Shown here in pieces: positions 1 to 10,177 of a stretch of 40,053 nt of DNA (its first letter is position 1; each line of letters begins with the position of its first letter). This DNA comes from Methylobacterium sp. Leaf117. Its GTDB lineage: Bacteria > Pseudomonadota > Alphaproteobacteria > Rhizobiales > Beijerinckiaceae. Both the position numbers and the translations under genes were made by a program. The notes beneath the pieces are model-generated. The model saw only the letters and a list, made by a program, of their open reading frames with translations, was not told where the DNA came from and ran no database searches. Where the stretch lies: the NCBI RefSeq assembly GCF_001422985.1, contig NZ_LMNL01000008.1:1-40053 (forward strand). Reading direction: 5' to 3'.

Positions 1-1
1 C

Positions 2-82
2 ATCGCCACCCGCTACGACAAGCTGGCCCGAAACTACGCCTCGGCCGTCGCACTCGCTGCCGTCATCGCCTTCTGGTGCTGA
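2..82 (+). pseudogene. IS5-family transposase, C-terminal end (partial, cut by window edge)
   Basis: The frame from base 2 reads 26 residues (IATRYDKLARNY...IAFWC) and stops at 80-82. The RYDKLARNY...VALA pattern is the usual C-terminus of IS5-family (IS427/IS1031-like) DDE transposases. Only the tail is visible, so it cannot be said whether the upstream gene is intact. It is followed after 56 bases by the start of a second IS5-type transposase in the same direction, so two related elements or fragments lie in tandem here. Confidence 0.7.
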
Positions 83-138
83 TCGAGTCCAGACCCTAAC
101 AGAACGGCACGGAGTTGGACGTTCCGCGTTGGTTTGGT

Positions 139-519
139 ATGGCCAGACCGCTTCTCCCCGATGATCGCTGGGACGAGATCGCTCCGCTCCTCTCGCCGCC
201 TCGGACCCGTCCGAAGGGCAGGCGTCGTCCCATTGAGAACCGGGCCGCACTGACGGGCATCCTGTTCGTGCTGCGCTCGGGCCTTCCGTGGGAGATGCTG
301 CCGGCGGAGATGGGCTGCGGCTCCGGCATGAGTTGCTGGCGTCGGCTGTGGGATTGGCAAGCGGCGGGCGTGTGGCACCGCCTGCATCACCTGCTCCTGG
401 AGCGCCTACACGCCGCAGGTGAGATCGACTGGAGCCGGGCTTGCCTGGACAGCGCATCGGTCCCAGCCAGAACGTATGGCCCGCCCCGTCCGCAAGTGGC
501 TTATGATCCGCTGGTCTGA
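139..519 (+). pseudogene. IS5-family transposase, N-terminal fragment (truncated)
   Basis: From ATG 139 the frame reads MARPLLPDDRWDEIAPLL, the conserved start of IS5-type transposases (DUF4096-like N-terminal domain). It continues through SGLPWEMLP and WRRLWDWQ to CLDSASVPA, which in intact members leads into the first catalytic aspartate region. At base 471 the reading runs into 26 bases identical to the left end of the IS1111-type element at 4681, and then stops at 519. The DDE core is missing, so it cannot be active. A TTG at 115 is an alternative start, but the family match begins at 139. The break is best explained by insertion of a now deleted IS1111-type element. Confidence 0.8.
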
Positions 520-531
520 GCAATCTGCATA
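471..531. mobile_element. left-end relic of an IS110/IS1111-type element
   Basis: Bases 471-496 are identical over 26 bases to 4681-4706, the left end of the IS110/IS1111-type element further right, including its subterminal repeat ATGGCCCGCCCC. Here they interrupt an IS5 transposase gene. After base 496 the match fades, and at 532 the IS3 left end begins. This shows that the family inserted at least twice in the region and independently marks where its left end lies. Confidence 0.7.
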
Positions 532-540
532 TGATCCTCC

Positions 541-546
541 CCCGCT
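541..546. repeat. target-site duplication of IS21, left copy
   Basis: CCCGCT here is repeated exactly at 3173-3178, directly outside the other end of the IS21. It belongs to the left inverted repeat of the IS3 that was hit. Confidence 0.85.
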
Positions 547-591
547 TGCAGCCCGACAATCAGGATGGTGACGGCGCGACAATCAAGATGA

Positions 592-3038
<2,447 letters not shown>

Positions 3039-3172
3039 TCGCCGCGCCGCGTCAATCAAACGGCCGATCCGCCTTGCGCCGCGCTCACCAGAGGACCAAA
3101 CTCCTCCCGCCGCGACGCCGATGTGCCTCATCCAGATTGTCGCTGACCAATCATCCAGATTGCCGCGCTACA

Positions 3173-3178
3173 CCCGCT
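3173..3178. repeat. target-site duplication of IS21, right copy
   Basis: CCCGCT, identical to 541-546. The IS3 left end resumes immediately after it with TTTACGGAC. Confidence 0.85.
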
Positions 3179-3197
3179 TTTACGGACACCTCTGATA

Positions 3198-4356
3198 CCC
3201 TTTCCGGTTGATTAGTTCGGCATGATTTTCTGTGGCCACCAGTGGAAGAGGGTGTTGGCCCTAAGGGTATCTGGATCGGCTTCAAGGTCTTGGCAGCGTT
3301 TCTCGATGCGATCTTGGATTTCAGCCAGGTGGTCGAAGTGCCGGTTGACGATGGGTTCGTCGACGAGGCGCCAGAGGTGTTCGGCGGGCTGGAGTTCTGG
3401 CGTGTAGGGCGGCAGGTAGACGAGCCGCAGACCGTCCGGCACGCGCAGTCCGGGTTCGGTGTGCCAGCCGGCTCCGTCGAGCAGCAGGATGACGGTGCGT
3501 CGCTCGCCCGCTCCGGCTTCGCGGGCGAACAGCGCCAGCAGGCCCTCGAAGAGCGGCTTGGAGACGCCGTTGCCGACGTACCAATGGCTCTCGCCGGTGG
3601 CGGGCGCCACGAAGGCGGTGACGTAGAGCCATTCGTAGCGGTGATGGCCAAGCGCGGTCGGCCTCTGCCCGCGTGGAGCCCAGACCCGGCGGATGATCGG
3701 CTTCAGCCCGATGCGGTGCTCGTCCGTGCAGAAGAGCGTGACCGGTGGGCCGGGATGGCGGGCTTCTTCCTCGGCGAGGGTCGCGGCGAGTTTTTTTAAA
3801 GGCGGCCTGCTCGTCGGGGCTGGCCGCCGCCGGGTTCTTGGGACGTGGCGCCTGGATCGACCAGCCGAGCGCCCGCAGCGCATCCCAGGCGCGTTGCGGG
3901 TAGACCGAGGCGAGGCCGAGTTCCTGGGCCATGAAGGCAGCGATCTTGGTCGTATTCCACGCCCCTCCATCGGGCGGCGGCGTCTCCAGGCGCGTGCGCA
4001 AGCGATCCAGAAGCTCAGGCGTCAGAAGCCGGGCGGGCGCGCCGTTGCGGCGCCGGCGGTCGCCCAGCACGTCGGGACCGAACTGGTTGTAGCGGCGGGC
4101 CAGTTGCTCCAGCCAGCGCGACACGAAGCCGGTCACGGCGGCGACCTCCGCCACAGTCTGCCCCTGGGCCAGAAGCCAGATCGCCTGATAGTGCCGCGCC
4201 GCGCAGGCGTCCTCGCTCGTGCGAGCCCGCCGGCCCAGTTCCTCCACGCTCAGATGTTCGGCGATGTGAGCCATGTCCGCCTCCCCAAGACTATGCGGAG
4301 GCTAAACCCATGACCGACCATTGGGAATCCAGCCCGAATCAATCAGCCGGAAACAG
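3198..4356 (-). mobile_element. IS630-family insertion sequence
   Basis: The ends are imperfect inverted repeats. The left begins CCCTTTCCGGTTGATT and the complement of the right begins CTGTTTCCGGCTGATT, followed in both by a TTCGG block. The element is bounded by TA on both sides (3196-3197 and 4357-4358), the target duplicated by IS630/Tc1-mariner elements. It sits just inside the left end of the IS3. Its single transposase gene is on the minus strand and carries a one-base frame break. Confidence 0.88.
3212..4274 (-). pseudogene. IS630-family transposase, frame broken at an A7 run
   Basis: The first part, from ATG 4274, reads MAHIAEHLSVEELGRRAR with a helix-turn-helix region and reaches DEQAAFKK. 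The family sequence then continues in another frame (KLAATLAEEEARHPG, FCTDEHRIGLKP, ILLLDGAGWH, YLPPYTPELQPAEHLWR), which carries the DDE residues. The switch falls on a run of seven A (plus-strand T at 3791-3797). Six A would restore one frame of roughly normal length. This is either a one-base insertion or a place where polymerase slippage on the homopolymer makes some full-length protein. Some IS630 elements use frameshifting, but the shift needed here is +1/-2, not the common -1. Confidence 0.8.
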
Positions 4357-4391
4357 TATGATACGCTCCTTGCGGGCTGGGAAGGTGTTTG

Positions 4392-4680
4392 ATGGCCAAG
4401 ACGAGACGCGAGTTCACCCCCGAGTTCAAACGCGAGGCGGTGGCCCTGCTGGACAGCAGCGGCCGGCCGCAGATGCAGATCGCAGCCGAGCTCGGGATCC
4501 AACCCTCGATGCTGAGGCAGTGGCGCTCGGCGCTGATGGGTGGCTCCTCACCACCGCGGATAGCAGGGTCACCGGGAGCCGCGCCTGCGAGCCCGGTGGC
4601 GTCCCCCTCCGACCAAGCCGCTGAGATCGCCCGTCTGCGGCGTGAACTCGACCGGACGCGCATGGAGCGCGACGTCCTAA
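4392..4680 (+). pseudogene. IS3-family transposase OrfA, 5' part (split by IS1111-type insertion)
   Basis: ATG 4392 follows GAAGG at 4381-4385. The protein MAKTRREFTPEFKREAVALL...AAELGIQPSMLRQW is the IS3 OrfA helix-turn-helix domain, then a helical segment IARLRRELDRTRMERDVLK. Reading breaks at about 4680, where the IS1111-type element begins. The missing C-terminus (KAIGIFAEMPK, stop 6071-6073) is found directly after that element's other end at 6037. This shows that the element landed inside the gene. Confidence 0.85.
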
Positions 4681-4938
4681 AACGTATGGCCCGCCCCGTC
4701 CGCAAGGGGTTTGTCAAAGACGGCATGATGGTCTGCATCAACGTATCCCGTCTCAAGGCTGAAGCCCTGGCCAAGCTGGATATCCGCACAGTCTGGTCCT
4801 CATAAAAGCGCCGGTGCCAGGCACCACATTTAGAACCAGGTTTCCAGACTGCCGGTACGACCCGTTATGCCATCTTCAGTTCACCTCACGCAGACATTGT
4901 GAGCGACCGGCATTGGCGCCGTCCGCAATCTTTGACGA
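4681..4938 (-). ncRNA. candidate guide RNA (bridge RNA/seekRNA) region of the IS1111-type element
   Basis: These 258 bases between the transposase stop and the element end hold no convincing gene. IS110/IS1111 elements are known to transcribe a structured guide RNA from such a region, and in the IS1111 group it lies downstream of the transposase, as here. A dyad GGTGCC-A-GGCACC (4813-4825) could form a stem. Just beside it, 4796-4810 reads GTCCT CATAAAAGCG. GTCCT equals the left target flank (4674-4678), and CATAAAAGCG equals the right junction (6034-6043). RNA boundaries and fold cannot be set by eye. Confidence 0.5.
4686..4697 (+). repeat. IS1111-type subterminal inverted repeat, left
   Basis: ATGGCCCGCCCC, whose complement is at 6020-6031. 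The same 12 bases also occur in the relic at 476-487. Confidence 0.75.
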
Positions 4939-5973
4939 TCAGGCAGCGACGGGCGCTTGCCGATCGAAATCCTTTTCATGCCGCAGCACGGCCCACGCGA
5001 TACGTGCCAGTTTCGCGGCCAGCGCCACCACCACGACATTGGGATGAGCGCGCGTCAGCATGGCCTGCAACCAGCCGCCGAGTTGGCTTGGCCTAGCAGC
5101 GAGATGCGGCATGGCGGCGCGAGCACCGTGGATCAGTTGCTTGCGCAGATAACCGTTCCCGCGCTTGCTGATCCCCAGCAGCTTCGTCTTTCCGCCGGTC
5201 GAGTGTTGCCGCGGCGTCAGGCCAAGCCATGCCGCCAGATCACGCCCCTTGGCGAAGGCGCTGCCGTCGCCGACGGCGGCAAGCAAGGCGGTCGCGTTGA
5301 TGACGCCGATACCAGGGATGGTCGCCAGCCGCCGCGCCTGCTCATCCTCACGAGTCAGCGCCGCGAGCTCATCGTCATAGGCCTTGATCCGTTGGTCGAG
5401 CCCCGCCCACTCTGCACGAAGGTCGGCCAGCAACGCGCCGGTGCGAGCGCTGACGGCCGGATCGCCAGCCATGAGCTCTTCGAGGCGACGCATCAGGTTG
5501 ATGCGCCCCTTGGGCAGGATGATCCCGCGCTCGAGCAGCACCGCACGCAACTGGTTGATCAGCGCCGTGCGCGCATTGACCAGCCGCTCGCGCACCCGGT
5601 GCAGGATCTGGAGGTCGAGCTGCGCTTCGCTCTTCAGCGATACGAAGCGCATCGTCGAGCGCGTCGCGGCTTCGGCGATCGCCTCGGCATCGCGGTCATC
5701 GGTCTTCTGCGCCTTGACGTAGGGCTGGACATTTTCCGGCGACATCAGCCATATCGTGTGTCCATGAAGCGCCAGCGTCCTGCCAAGGAAGTGGGCACCG
5801 CAGCACGCCTCCATCGCGATGACGCATGATGGCAAGGTCGTCGCGAACGTCACGATCGCATCCCGCGTCATCCGTTTGCGCAGCACCACTGCGCCGGTGG
5901 TATCCATGCCGGCTAAACTGCAGCTGTTCTTGCCCAGATCGATCCCGAGCACGGCGATAGGTGTCTTCGTCAT
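4939..5973 (-). CDS. IS110-family (IS1111-like) transposase
   Basis: Complete 344-residue DEDD recombinase. The N-terminal RuvC-like domain shows GIDLGKNSC (about residues 10-18), AMEACCGAH (about 53-61) and KTDDRDAEAIAEA (about 89-101), which supply the acidic catalytic residues. The C-terminal Transposase_20 domain includes the helix-hairpin-like LATIPGIGVINATALLAAVGD, the GLTPRQHSTGGK block and the conserved serine region of IS110 recombinases. It starts with ATG at 5973, 63 bases inside the element end. The gene is intact, so the element may still be mobile. In this family, target choice is directed by an RNA from the element's non-coding end. Confidence 0.93.
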   Translation of the reverse strand: MTKTPIAVLGIDLGKNSCSLAGMDTTGAVVLRKRMTRDAIVTFATTLPSCVIAMEACCGAHFLGRTLALHGHTIWLMSPENVQPYVKAQKTDDRDAEAIAEAATRSTMRFVSLKSEAQLDLQILHRVRERLVNARTALINQLRAVLLERGIILPKGRINLMRRLEELMAGDPAVSARTGALLADLRAEWAGLDQRIKAYDDELAALTREDEQARRLATIPGIGVINATALLAAVGDGSAFAKGRDLAAWLGLTPRQHSTGGKTKLLGISKRGNGYLRKQLIHGARAAMPHLAARPSQLGGWLQAMLTRAHPNVVVVALAAKLARIAWAVLRHEKDFDRQAPVAA

Positions 5974-6019
5974 CGGTCCTCTCCTACCGTTCCGGCGCCA
6001 TCATAGCGCCGTAGGTTAA

Positions 6020-6031
6020 GGGGCGGGCCAT
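6020..6031 (-). repeat. IS1111-type subterminal inverted repeat, right
   Basis: GGGGCGGGCCAT, the perfect complement of 4686-4697. It lies about 5 bases inside the right end of the element. Confidence 0.75.
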
Positions 6032-6036
6032 TCCAT

Positions 6037-6073
6037 AAAAGCGATCGGCATCTTCGCGGAGATGCCCAAGTGA
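6037..6073 (+). pseudogene. IS3-family OrfA, 3' part
   Basis: Immediately after the IS1111-type element the bases encode KAIGIFAEMPK and a stop at 6071-6073. This is the canonical C-terminus of this IS3 OrfA type and continues ERDVLK from the part ending at 4680. It overlaps the start of orfB (GTG 6070) in the -1 frame, where programmed frameshifting normally makes the OrfAB fusion. Confidence 0.8.
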
Positions 6074-6931
6074 CGTTTGCCTTTATCGAGCAGCATGCGA
6101 GCACCTGGCCGGTGCGTCTCATGTGCTGCGTGCTCGAAGTTTCCCCCAGCGGCGACTACGGCTGGCGGTCACGCCCCGAGAGCGCCCGGTCGGTGTCGAA
6201 CCGTCAACTCCTCGACCGACGTCCGGCGGATCCATGCCGAGCATCATAGGCGCTACGGCACACCTCGGGTGCACGCGGCCTTGCGCGCGGAGGGCCGAAC
6301 AGCCAGTCGCGGACGCGTGGAGCGCCTCATGCGCCGCCAAGGCATTCGGGCCCTGGCTGGGCGTCGGTTCCGGCCCTGCACGACCGACAGCCGTCACGAT
6401 CTGCCGGTCGCACCCAACCTCCTGAAGCAGCTCTTCTCGGCTGCCCTGCCTAACACGGTCTGGCTGGCGGACATCACCTACCTGCCCACCGGCGAGGGCT
6501 GGCTCTACCTAGCCGCCATACTCGATCTCGCCACCCGCAAGATCGTTGGTTGGTCCATGCGCGATCATATGCGGACCGAGCTGACATCGGCCGCCTTGAT
6601 GATGGCCACCCAACGGCAGCGACCGGGGGCCGGCCTCATCTGTCACTCGGATCGCGGCAGCCAATACGCGGCAGAAGCCTACCGAAACCAGCTCGCTGAC
6701 ATGAGGGCGACACCCTCCATGAGCCGAACGGGCTGCTGTTACGACAACGCCCCGATGGAGAGCTTCTTCCACACCCTCAAGGTCGAACTCGTCCACCAGC
6801 GCCGATGGGCGACCCGGGACGAGGCCCGACGCGACCTGTTCGCCTACATCGAAGGATACTACAATCGGCAGCGCATCCACTCGGCCCTCGGTTACATCAC
6901 ACCCGAGCAGGCCGAGCGGAACGCGAGCTAA
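6070..6931 (+). pseudogene. IS3-family transposase OrfB, frameshifted
   Basis: From GTG 6070 the frame reads VTFAFIEQHASTWPVRLMCCVLEVSPSG, the usual OrfB start. Near 6215-6218 (GACCGAC) an extra base moves the family sequence to another frame, which continues VRRIHAEHHRRYGTPRVHAALR to the stop at 6929-6931. The later part holds the rve integrase domain with the DDE residues in WLADITYL, CHSDRGSQY and NAPMESFFHTLK, and ends GYITPEQAERN. Because of the frameshift no full-length OrfB can be made without correction, so this IS3 cannot move on its own. Confidence 0.82.
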
Positions 6932-6937
6932 ACCCCC

Positions 6938-6961
6938 GTCCGTCGAAACGGGGGAGGATCA
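6938..6961 (-). repeat. IS3 right terminal inverted repeat
   Basis: The complement reads TGATCCTCCCCCGTTTCGAC and so on. The left partner is 532-546 joined to 3179-3187; the two differ at three or four of about 24 positions. Confidence 0.8.
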
Positions 6962-7210
6962 AGCTCGCCCTCGACCATTTCGAGGGACGGTCCTGGACCG
7001 GGCTGCATCGAAACGCGCTGATGACGTGCATCGCCTGCGCCTACCTGCAGCACCTGCGCCTCGCCGAACATCGTCGGACGGGGCGGGGAAAAAATGATGA
7101 CCCGCCTTCCGGGGCCGCCGCCATCACCCAGCCCGCCCGCCGTGCGGCAGGCCATCATCGGTCACCTGTTCGCCAGCCTCGTCCCGCCAGTCCTGTGCTC
7201 ACACGTCTAA
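6962..7210 (+). pseudogene. IS701-like DDE transposase, C-terminal remnant with frameshift
   Basis: Directly after the IS3 end the frame reads LALDHFEGRSWTGLHRNALMTCIACAYLQHLRLAEHRR, a recognisable C-terminal block of IS701/IS4-like transposases (LDHFEGRSW, then a hydrophobic helix). At a run of six A (7089-7094) the family sequence shifts frame and continues GPPPSPSPPAVRQAIIGHLFASLVPPVLC to TAA 7208-7210. The N-terminal and catalytic part is absent, since the IS3 sits at the break. It is non-functional. The family call is moderately certain. Confidence 0.65.
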
Positions 7211-7671
7211 AGACGCCTCACGCTGCCCTCTGACATCAAAGTGCCCAGATAGTGCTAAATCCGACGACTCACGATCGCATCTCTCGTCAAGGAAATCGCG
7301 GCAATGAGATGAGGATGGTGCTCGATTTCTTCGTCGCGCGGTCAAGATTGCTCTATAATCGCAGTTTAACGTGTGAAGAGTTTGAGGCGCACGACGACGT
7401 TGGGTCATCACGATAGATGACCTTCTGGAAGTATTCTGAGTTCCGTCTGAGACTGGAATTACTATAGACACCGGTCGTCCGTCTCGTAAGTGACAAAGCA
7501 TCTGAATTGAAAGGTGGGCTGGGTCTGCGCTATGGAGCCGGTACGCGTAGCTCGAATGTCTGCTGCGTCTCATCCCTCTCTCGCCACCATGGAAGAACCG
7601 CTTTATAAGCCGCGCTTTACGCGGGGTTTGTTGCCACGCGGAGCCGACCGAAAGGCGGAACGGAGACGACA
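7211..7671. other. 461-base leader upstream of the DAHP synthase gene, no gene seen
   Basis: No convincing coding region on either strand. A TATAAT box lies at 7354-7359, but I see no good -35 box at the usual distance. A small hairpin CCGCG-CTTTA-CGCGG (7610-7624) lies about 50 bases before the gene and is followed by GGTTTGTTG. It could be an attenuator, but the T run is poor and no leader peptide is clear. Confidence 0.35.
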
Positions 7672-9054
7672 ATGGCTGAGCGTTGGACACCGAAGACCTG
7701 GCGAAATCTGCCGATCCAGCAGGTTCCCGCTTATCCGGACGCCGCTGCCTTGCATGTTGTCGAATCGCAGCTCGCAAGTTTTCCTCCGCTCGTTTTTGCA
7801 GGGGAAGCTCGGAAGCTGAAAGCCGCCCTGGCGCGAGTCTCGTCAGGCGAGGCGTTCCTTCTTCAGGGCGGCGACTGTGCAGAAAGCTTCGACGAGCACT
7901 CCGCCGACAACATTCGCGATTTCTTTCGCGTATTCCTTCAGATGGCTCTGGTGCTTACCTTCGCAGGCGGCTCTCCCGTGGTGAAGGTCGGTCGTATCGC
8001 TGGTCAGTTCGCAAAGCCTCGCTCTTCGCCTACCGAGACGATGGATGGCGTGACACTGCCGAGCTACCGCGGCGACATCGTCAATGGACTGACATTCACG
8101 GAAGAGGCACGCGTTCCCGATCCGCGCCGACAGCTTGAAGCGTACCGTCAGTCCGCAGCGACCTTGAACCTTCTTCGGGCGTTTGCGACCGGCGGTTATG
8201 CGAACCTAGAGAATTCGCATCGTTGGATGCTCGGGTTTGTGAAAGATTCTCCGCAATCGTCACGATATGCTGATTGCGCAGAGCGGATGACTGAAACTCT
8301 AGACTTCATGCGAGCTATCGGCATCAACCCAGAAACACATCAGGAGGTCCGCACGACGGACTTCTACACAAGCCACGAGGCCCTCCTGTTGGGTTATGAA
8401 GAGGCTTTGACACGGGTCGATTCTACCACCGGGGACTGGTATGCCACTTCTGGTCACATGTTGTGGATCGGCGATCGCACGCGCCAACCGGATCACGCCC
8501 ATGTCGAGTATGCGCGCGGTGTCAGAAATCCGATCGGCTTGAAATGCGGGCCTTCAATGACCGCAGAAGGTCTGATAACGCTAATTGACAAGCTCAATCC
8601 GTCGAATGAGGCTGGCCGTCTCACGCTCATCTGCCGCTTCGGGGCCGACAAGGTTGGTGAGCATTTACCGAAGTTGATCCGAGCAGTTGAGCGAGAGGGG
8701 CGCAGCGTAGTCTGGGTTTGCGATCCGATGCATGGCAACACGATCTCCGCCGGAGGCTACAAGACCCGTCCCTTCGAACGTGTGATGCAGGAGATCGAGA
8801 GTTTCTTCGGCGTTCATCGTGCCGAAGGCACAGTCGCGGGTGGCATCCATCTGGAGATGACCGGGAAGGATGTGACTGAATGTACCGGTGGCGCCCGGGC
8901 TTTGACGGCGGAAGATCTACGCGATCGGTATCACACCTATTGTGATCCGCGGTTGAATGCCGAACAAGCGCTGGAAGTCGCGTTCCTCACGGCGGAACTC
9001 GTGAAGCGCGAACGCTCGACGATTGAACGTCCACGCCTTGATGCTGCTGAATAG
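7672..9054 (+). CDS. class II 3-deoxy-7-phosphoheptulonate (DAHP) synthase
   Basis: Joins phosphoenolpyruvate and erythrose 4-phosphate in the first step of the shikimate pathway. The protein has 460 residues, normal for the plant/Mycobacterium-type class II family. It opens [23 protein letters not shown]. It has GGDCAESF (66-73, metal-binding Cys69), [18 protein letters not shown] (about 105-122, phosphoenolpyruvate site), and later [17 protein letters not shown] and [12 protein letters not shown], which supply the other metal ligands. ATG 7672 has GGAG at 7662. A good terminator follows at 9069-9115, so it appears to be transcribed alone. Its codons are less GC-rich than those of genes right of 14250, and it sits between IS remnants and sugar transferases, so it may be an acquired extra copy. 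The host's main enzyme is not visible here. Confidence 0.95.
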   Translation: MAERWTPKTWRNLPIQQVPAYPDAAALHVVESQLASFPPLVFAGEARKLKAALARVSSGEAFLLQGGDCAESFDEHSADNIRDFFRVFLQMALVLTFAGGSPVVKVGRIAGQFAKPRSSPTETMDGVTLPSYRGDIVNGLTFTEEARVPDPRRQLEAYRQSAATLNLLRAFATGGYANLENSHRWMLGFVKDSPQSSRYADCAERMTETLDFMRAIGINPETHQEVRTTDFYTSHEALLLGYEEALTRVDSTTGDWYATSGHMLWIGDRTRQPDHAHVEYARGVRNPIGLKCGPSMTAEGLITLIDKLNPSNEAGRLTLICRFGADKVGEHLPKLIRAVEREGRSVVWVCDPMHGNTISAGGYKTRPFERVMQEIESFFGVHRAEGTVAGGIHLEMTGKDVTECTGGARALTAEDLRDRYHTYCDPRLNAEQALEVAFLTAELVKRERSTIERPRLDAAE

Positions 9055-9068
9055 TAACTGTGGTAGAA

Positions 9069-9115
9069 CAGGATCGACTAGTCCAATTTCAGCTAGCCGA
9101 TCCTGCTTTTTGACA
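9069..9115 (+). terminator. rho-independent terminator of the DAHP synthase gene
   Basis: The stem CAGGATCG (9069-9076) / CGATCCTG (9098-9105) is extended inward by CTAG/CTAG after one mismatch, and is followed by CTTTTTG on the plus strand. It starts 15 bases after the stop codon. The opposite strand lacks a T run after the hairpin, so it acts mainly on the plus strand. Confidence 0.8.
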
Positions 9116-10177
9116 TTAATTGGCAGCTCGAAGCATTGCATCGGCGAAATGATGCACAAGGCTTGCCTCCAGCTTTCCTGTCATGCTGGTCAGGATGGCA
9201 ATTGCTTCGCGCGCTGGCATCGGCTCTTTATAAGACCTTCTTTCGGTCAGTGCCGAGAAGATGTCGCAGATCGTCAATAATCTGACTGTATCGCTGATCT
9301 CATTGCCAATCAGACCATCTGGATAGCCGGAGCCATCGAGCATTTCATGATGATGGCGCACCGCACCTAGAGTCGTGGCATCACATCCGCTCTTACAAAG
9401 GATATCATAGCCGATGACTGGATGAAGACGCATGATTGCTACTTCGTCGGCGTCCAGACGGCCGGGCTTGTTGAGAATCTCGAGAGGGATCTGCGCCTTC
9501 CCGACATCGTGCAGCAGTGCCGCTCGGACGAAGTGTTCGCGATCTTTGGCTCCAAAACCAAGATGCAAGACGAATTGTGCAGCCACGCCGGCGACGAGGA
9601 GGCAATGTTGATAGGTCGCGTCGTCGTGCGTCCACACAGTCTCTAACCACCGGGTCAACCCGTTTTCTTTCACGGCCGCAAGAATTGGATCAAGGCCTGC
9701 ATCGACCTGGACGAGCGAGATTGGTCCACCGGTCCGGACTCCTTCGAAAAGGTCGGTCAGAACTTCCCGCGCGCGCGATACATTTTTGATGATGGGCTGA
9801 GCGAGGACGTCGGTCTCCCTCTCTGTGATTTCCGCGAGAAGAGCTTGAGCAACAATATGCGGAGCGGTGTAAGCAGGGAAGCAAATGGTAGCGCCGAGGT
9901 CTCGTGCTTGACGGAGATCCTGATCTGTTGTCGACCGCAACAAACAAACAACCGGTAGCGCGCTATCACCCTTCCGGCGTAGGAAGGCCCGGAGTCGATT
10001 TGCCGCCTCGCGCCGACTCAGTGTCATGTCCGAGACAATGGCGCGGGGTGCCACATCGAAAGGCTGCTCCTGACCAACGCTCAAGACTTCGCAGCGTCCA
10101 ATCGCTTTGATCAGTGTCTCTAAAGCAACGCTACGGTCTGGCCGGTCGGTAAGTAGATAGATGGCCGCGTCCACCAT
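9116..10177 (-). CDS. HD-GYP domain protein with degenerate receiver-like N-terminus
   Basis: Probable cyclic-di-GMP phosphodiesterase of 353 residues from ATG 10177, which is preceded by AGGA; a TTG at 10207 would add 10 residues. Residues 1-120 resemble a response-regulator receiver (AAIYLLTDRP..., VVCLLRSTTDQDLRQARDLGATICFPAYT), but the phosphorylated aspartate region is altered (AIVSDMTLSRREA), so normal phosphorylation is doubtful. The C-terminal HD-GYP domain keeps the metal and signature residues: YQH (about 189-191), LLHDVGK (about 221-227), HHHE (about 275-278) and DGSGYPDG (281-288). It has no partner kinase next to it. It stands alone, tail-to-tail with the DAHP synthase gene, in the lower-GC segment. 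Confidence 0.88.
   Translation of the reverse strand: MVDAAIYLLTDRPDRSVALETLIKAIGRCEVLSVGQEQPFDVAPRAIVSDMTLSRREAANRLRAFLRRKGDSALPVVCLLRSTTDQDLRQARDLGATICFPAYTAPHIVAQALLAEITERETDVLAQPIIKNVSRAREVLTDLFEGVRTGGPISLVQVDAGLDPILAAVKENGLTRWLETVWTHDDATYQHCLLVAGVAAQFVLHLGFGAKDREHFVRAALLHDVGKAQIPLEILNKPGRLDADEVAIMRLHPVIGYDILCKSGCDATTLGAVRHHHEMLDGSGYPDGLIGNEISDTVRLLTICDIFSALTERRSYKEPMPAREAIAILTSMTGKLEASLVHHFADAMLRAAN

Larger units (their letters stand above)
4681..6036 (-). mobile_element. IS110-family element, IS1111-like, inserted in IS3 orfA
   Basis: The element lies between the two halves of the IS3 OrfA gene. It carries one DEDD-type transposase on the minus strand and has subterminal inverted repeats ATGGCCCGCCCC (4686-4697, complement at 6020-6031) a few bases inside each end. 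Such repeats are typical of the IS1111 subgroup. No target duplication is needed to rebuild orfA, as expected for this family. The A-rich junctions leave one or two bases of uncertainty at each end. The long non-coding stretch (4681-4938) lies downstream of the transposase gene, also an IS1111 trait. Confidence 0.85.

Noticed and set aside
4801..6043. 10-bp direct repeats CATAAAAGCG read as a target duplication of an element at 4811-6033
   Set aside because: The left end is fixed at about 4681 by the subterminal repeat, by the identical end of the relic at 471 and by the break in orfA. IS110-type elements do not usually duplicate targets.
7199..7777. Minus-strand open frame (192 codons) before the DAHP synthase gene
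   Set aside because: Overlaps the start of the DAHP synthase gene, shows no motif and has an irregular composition.
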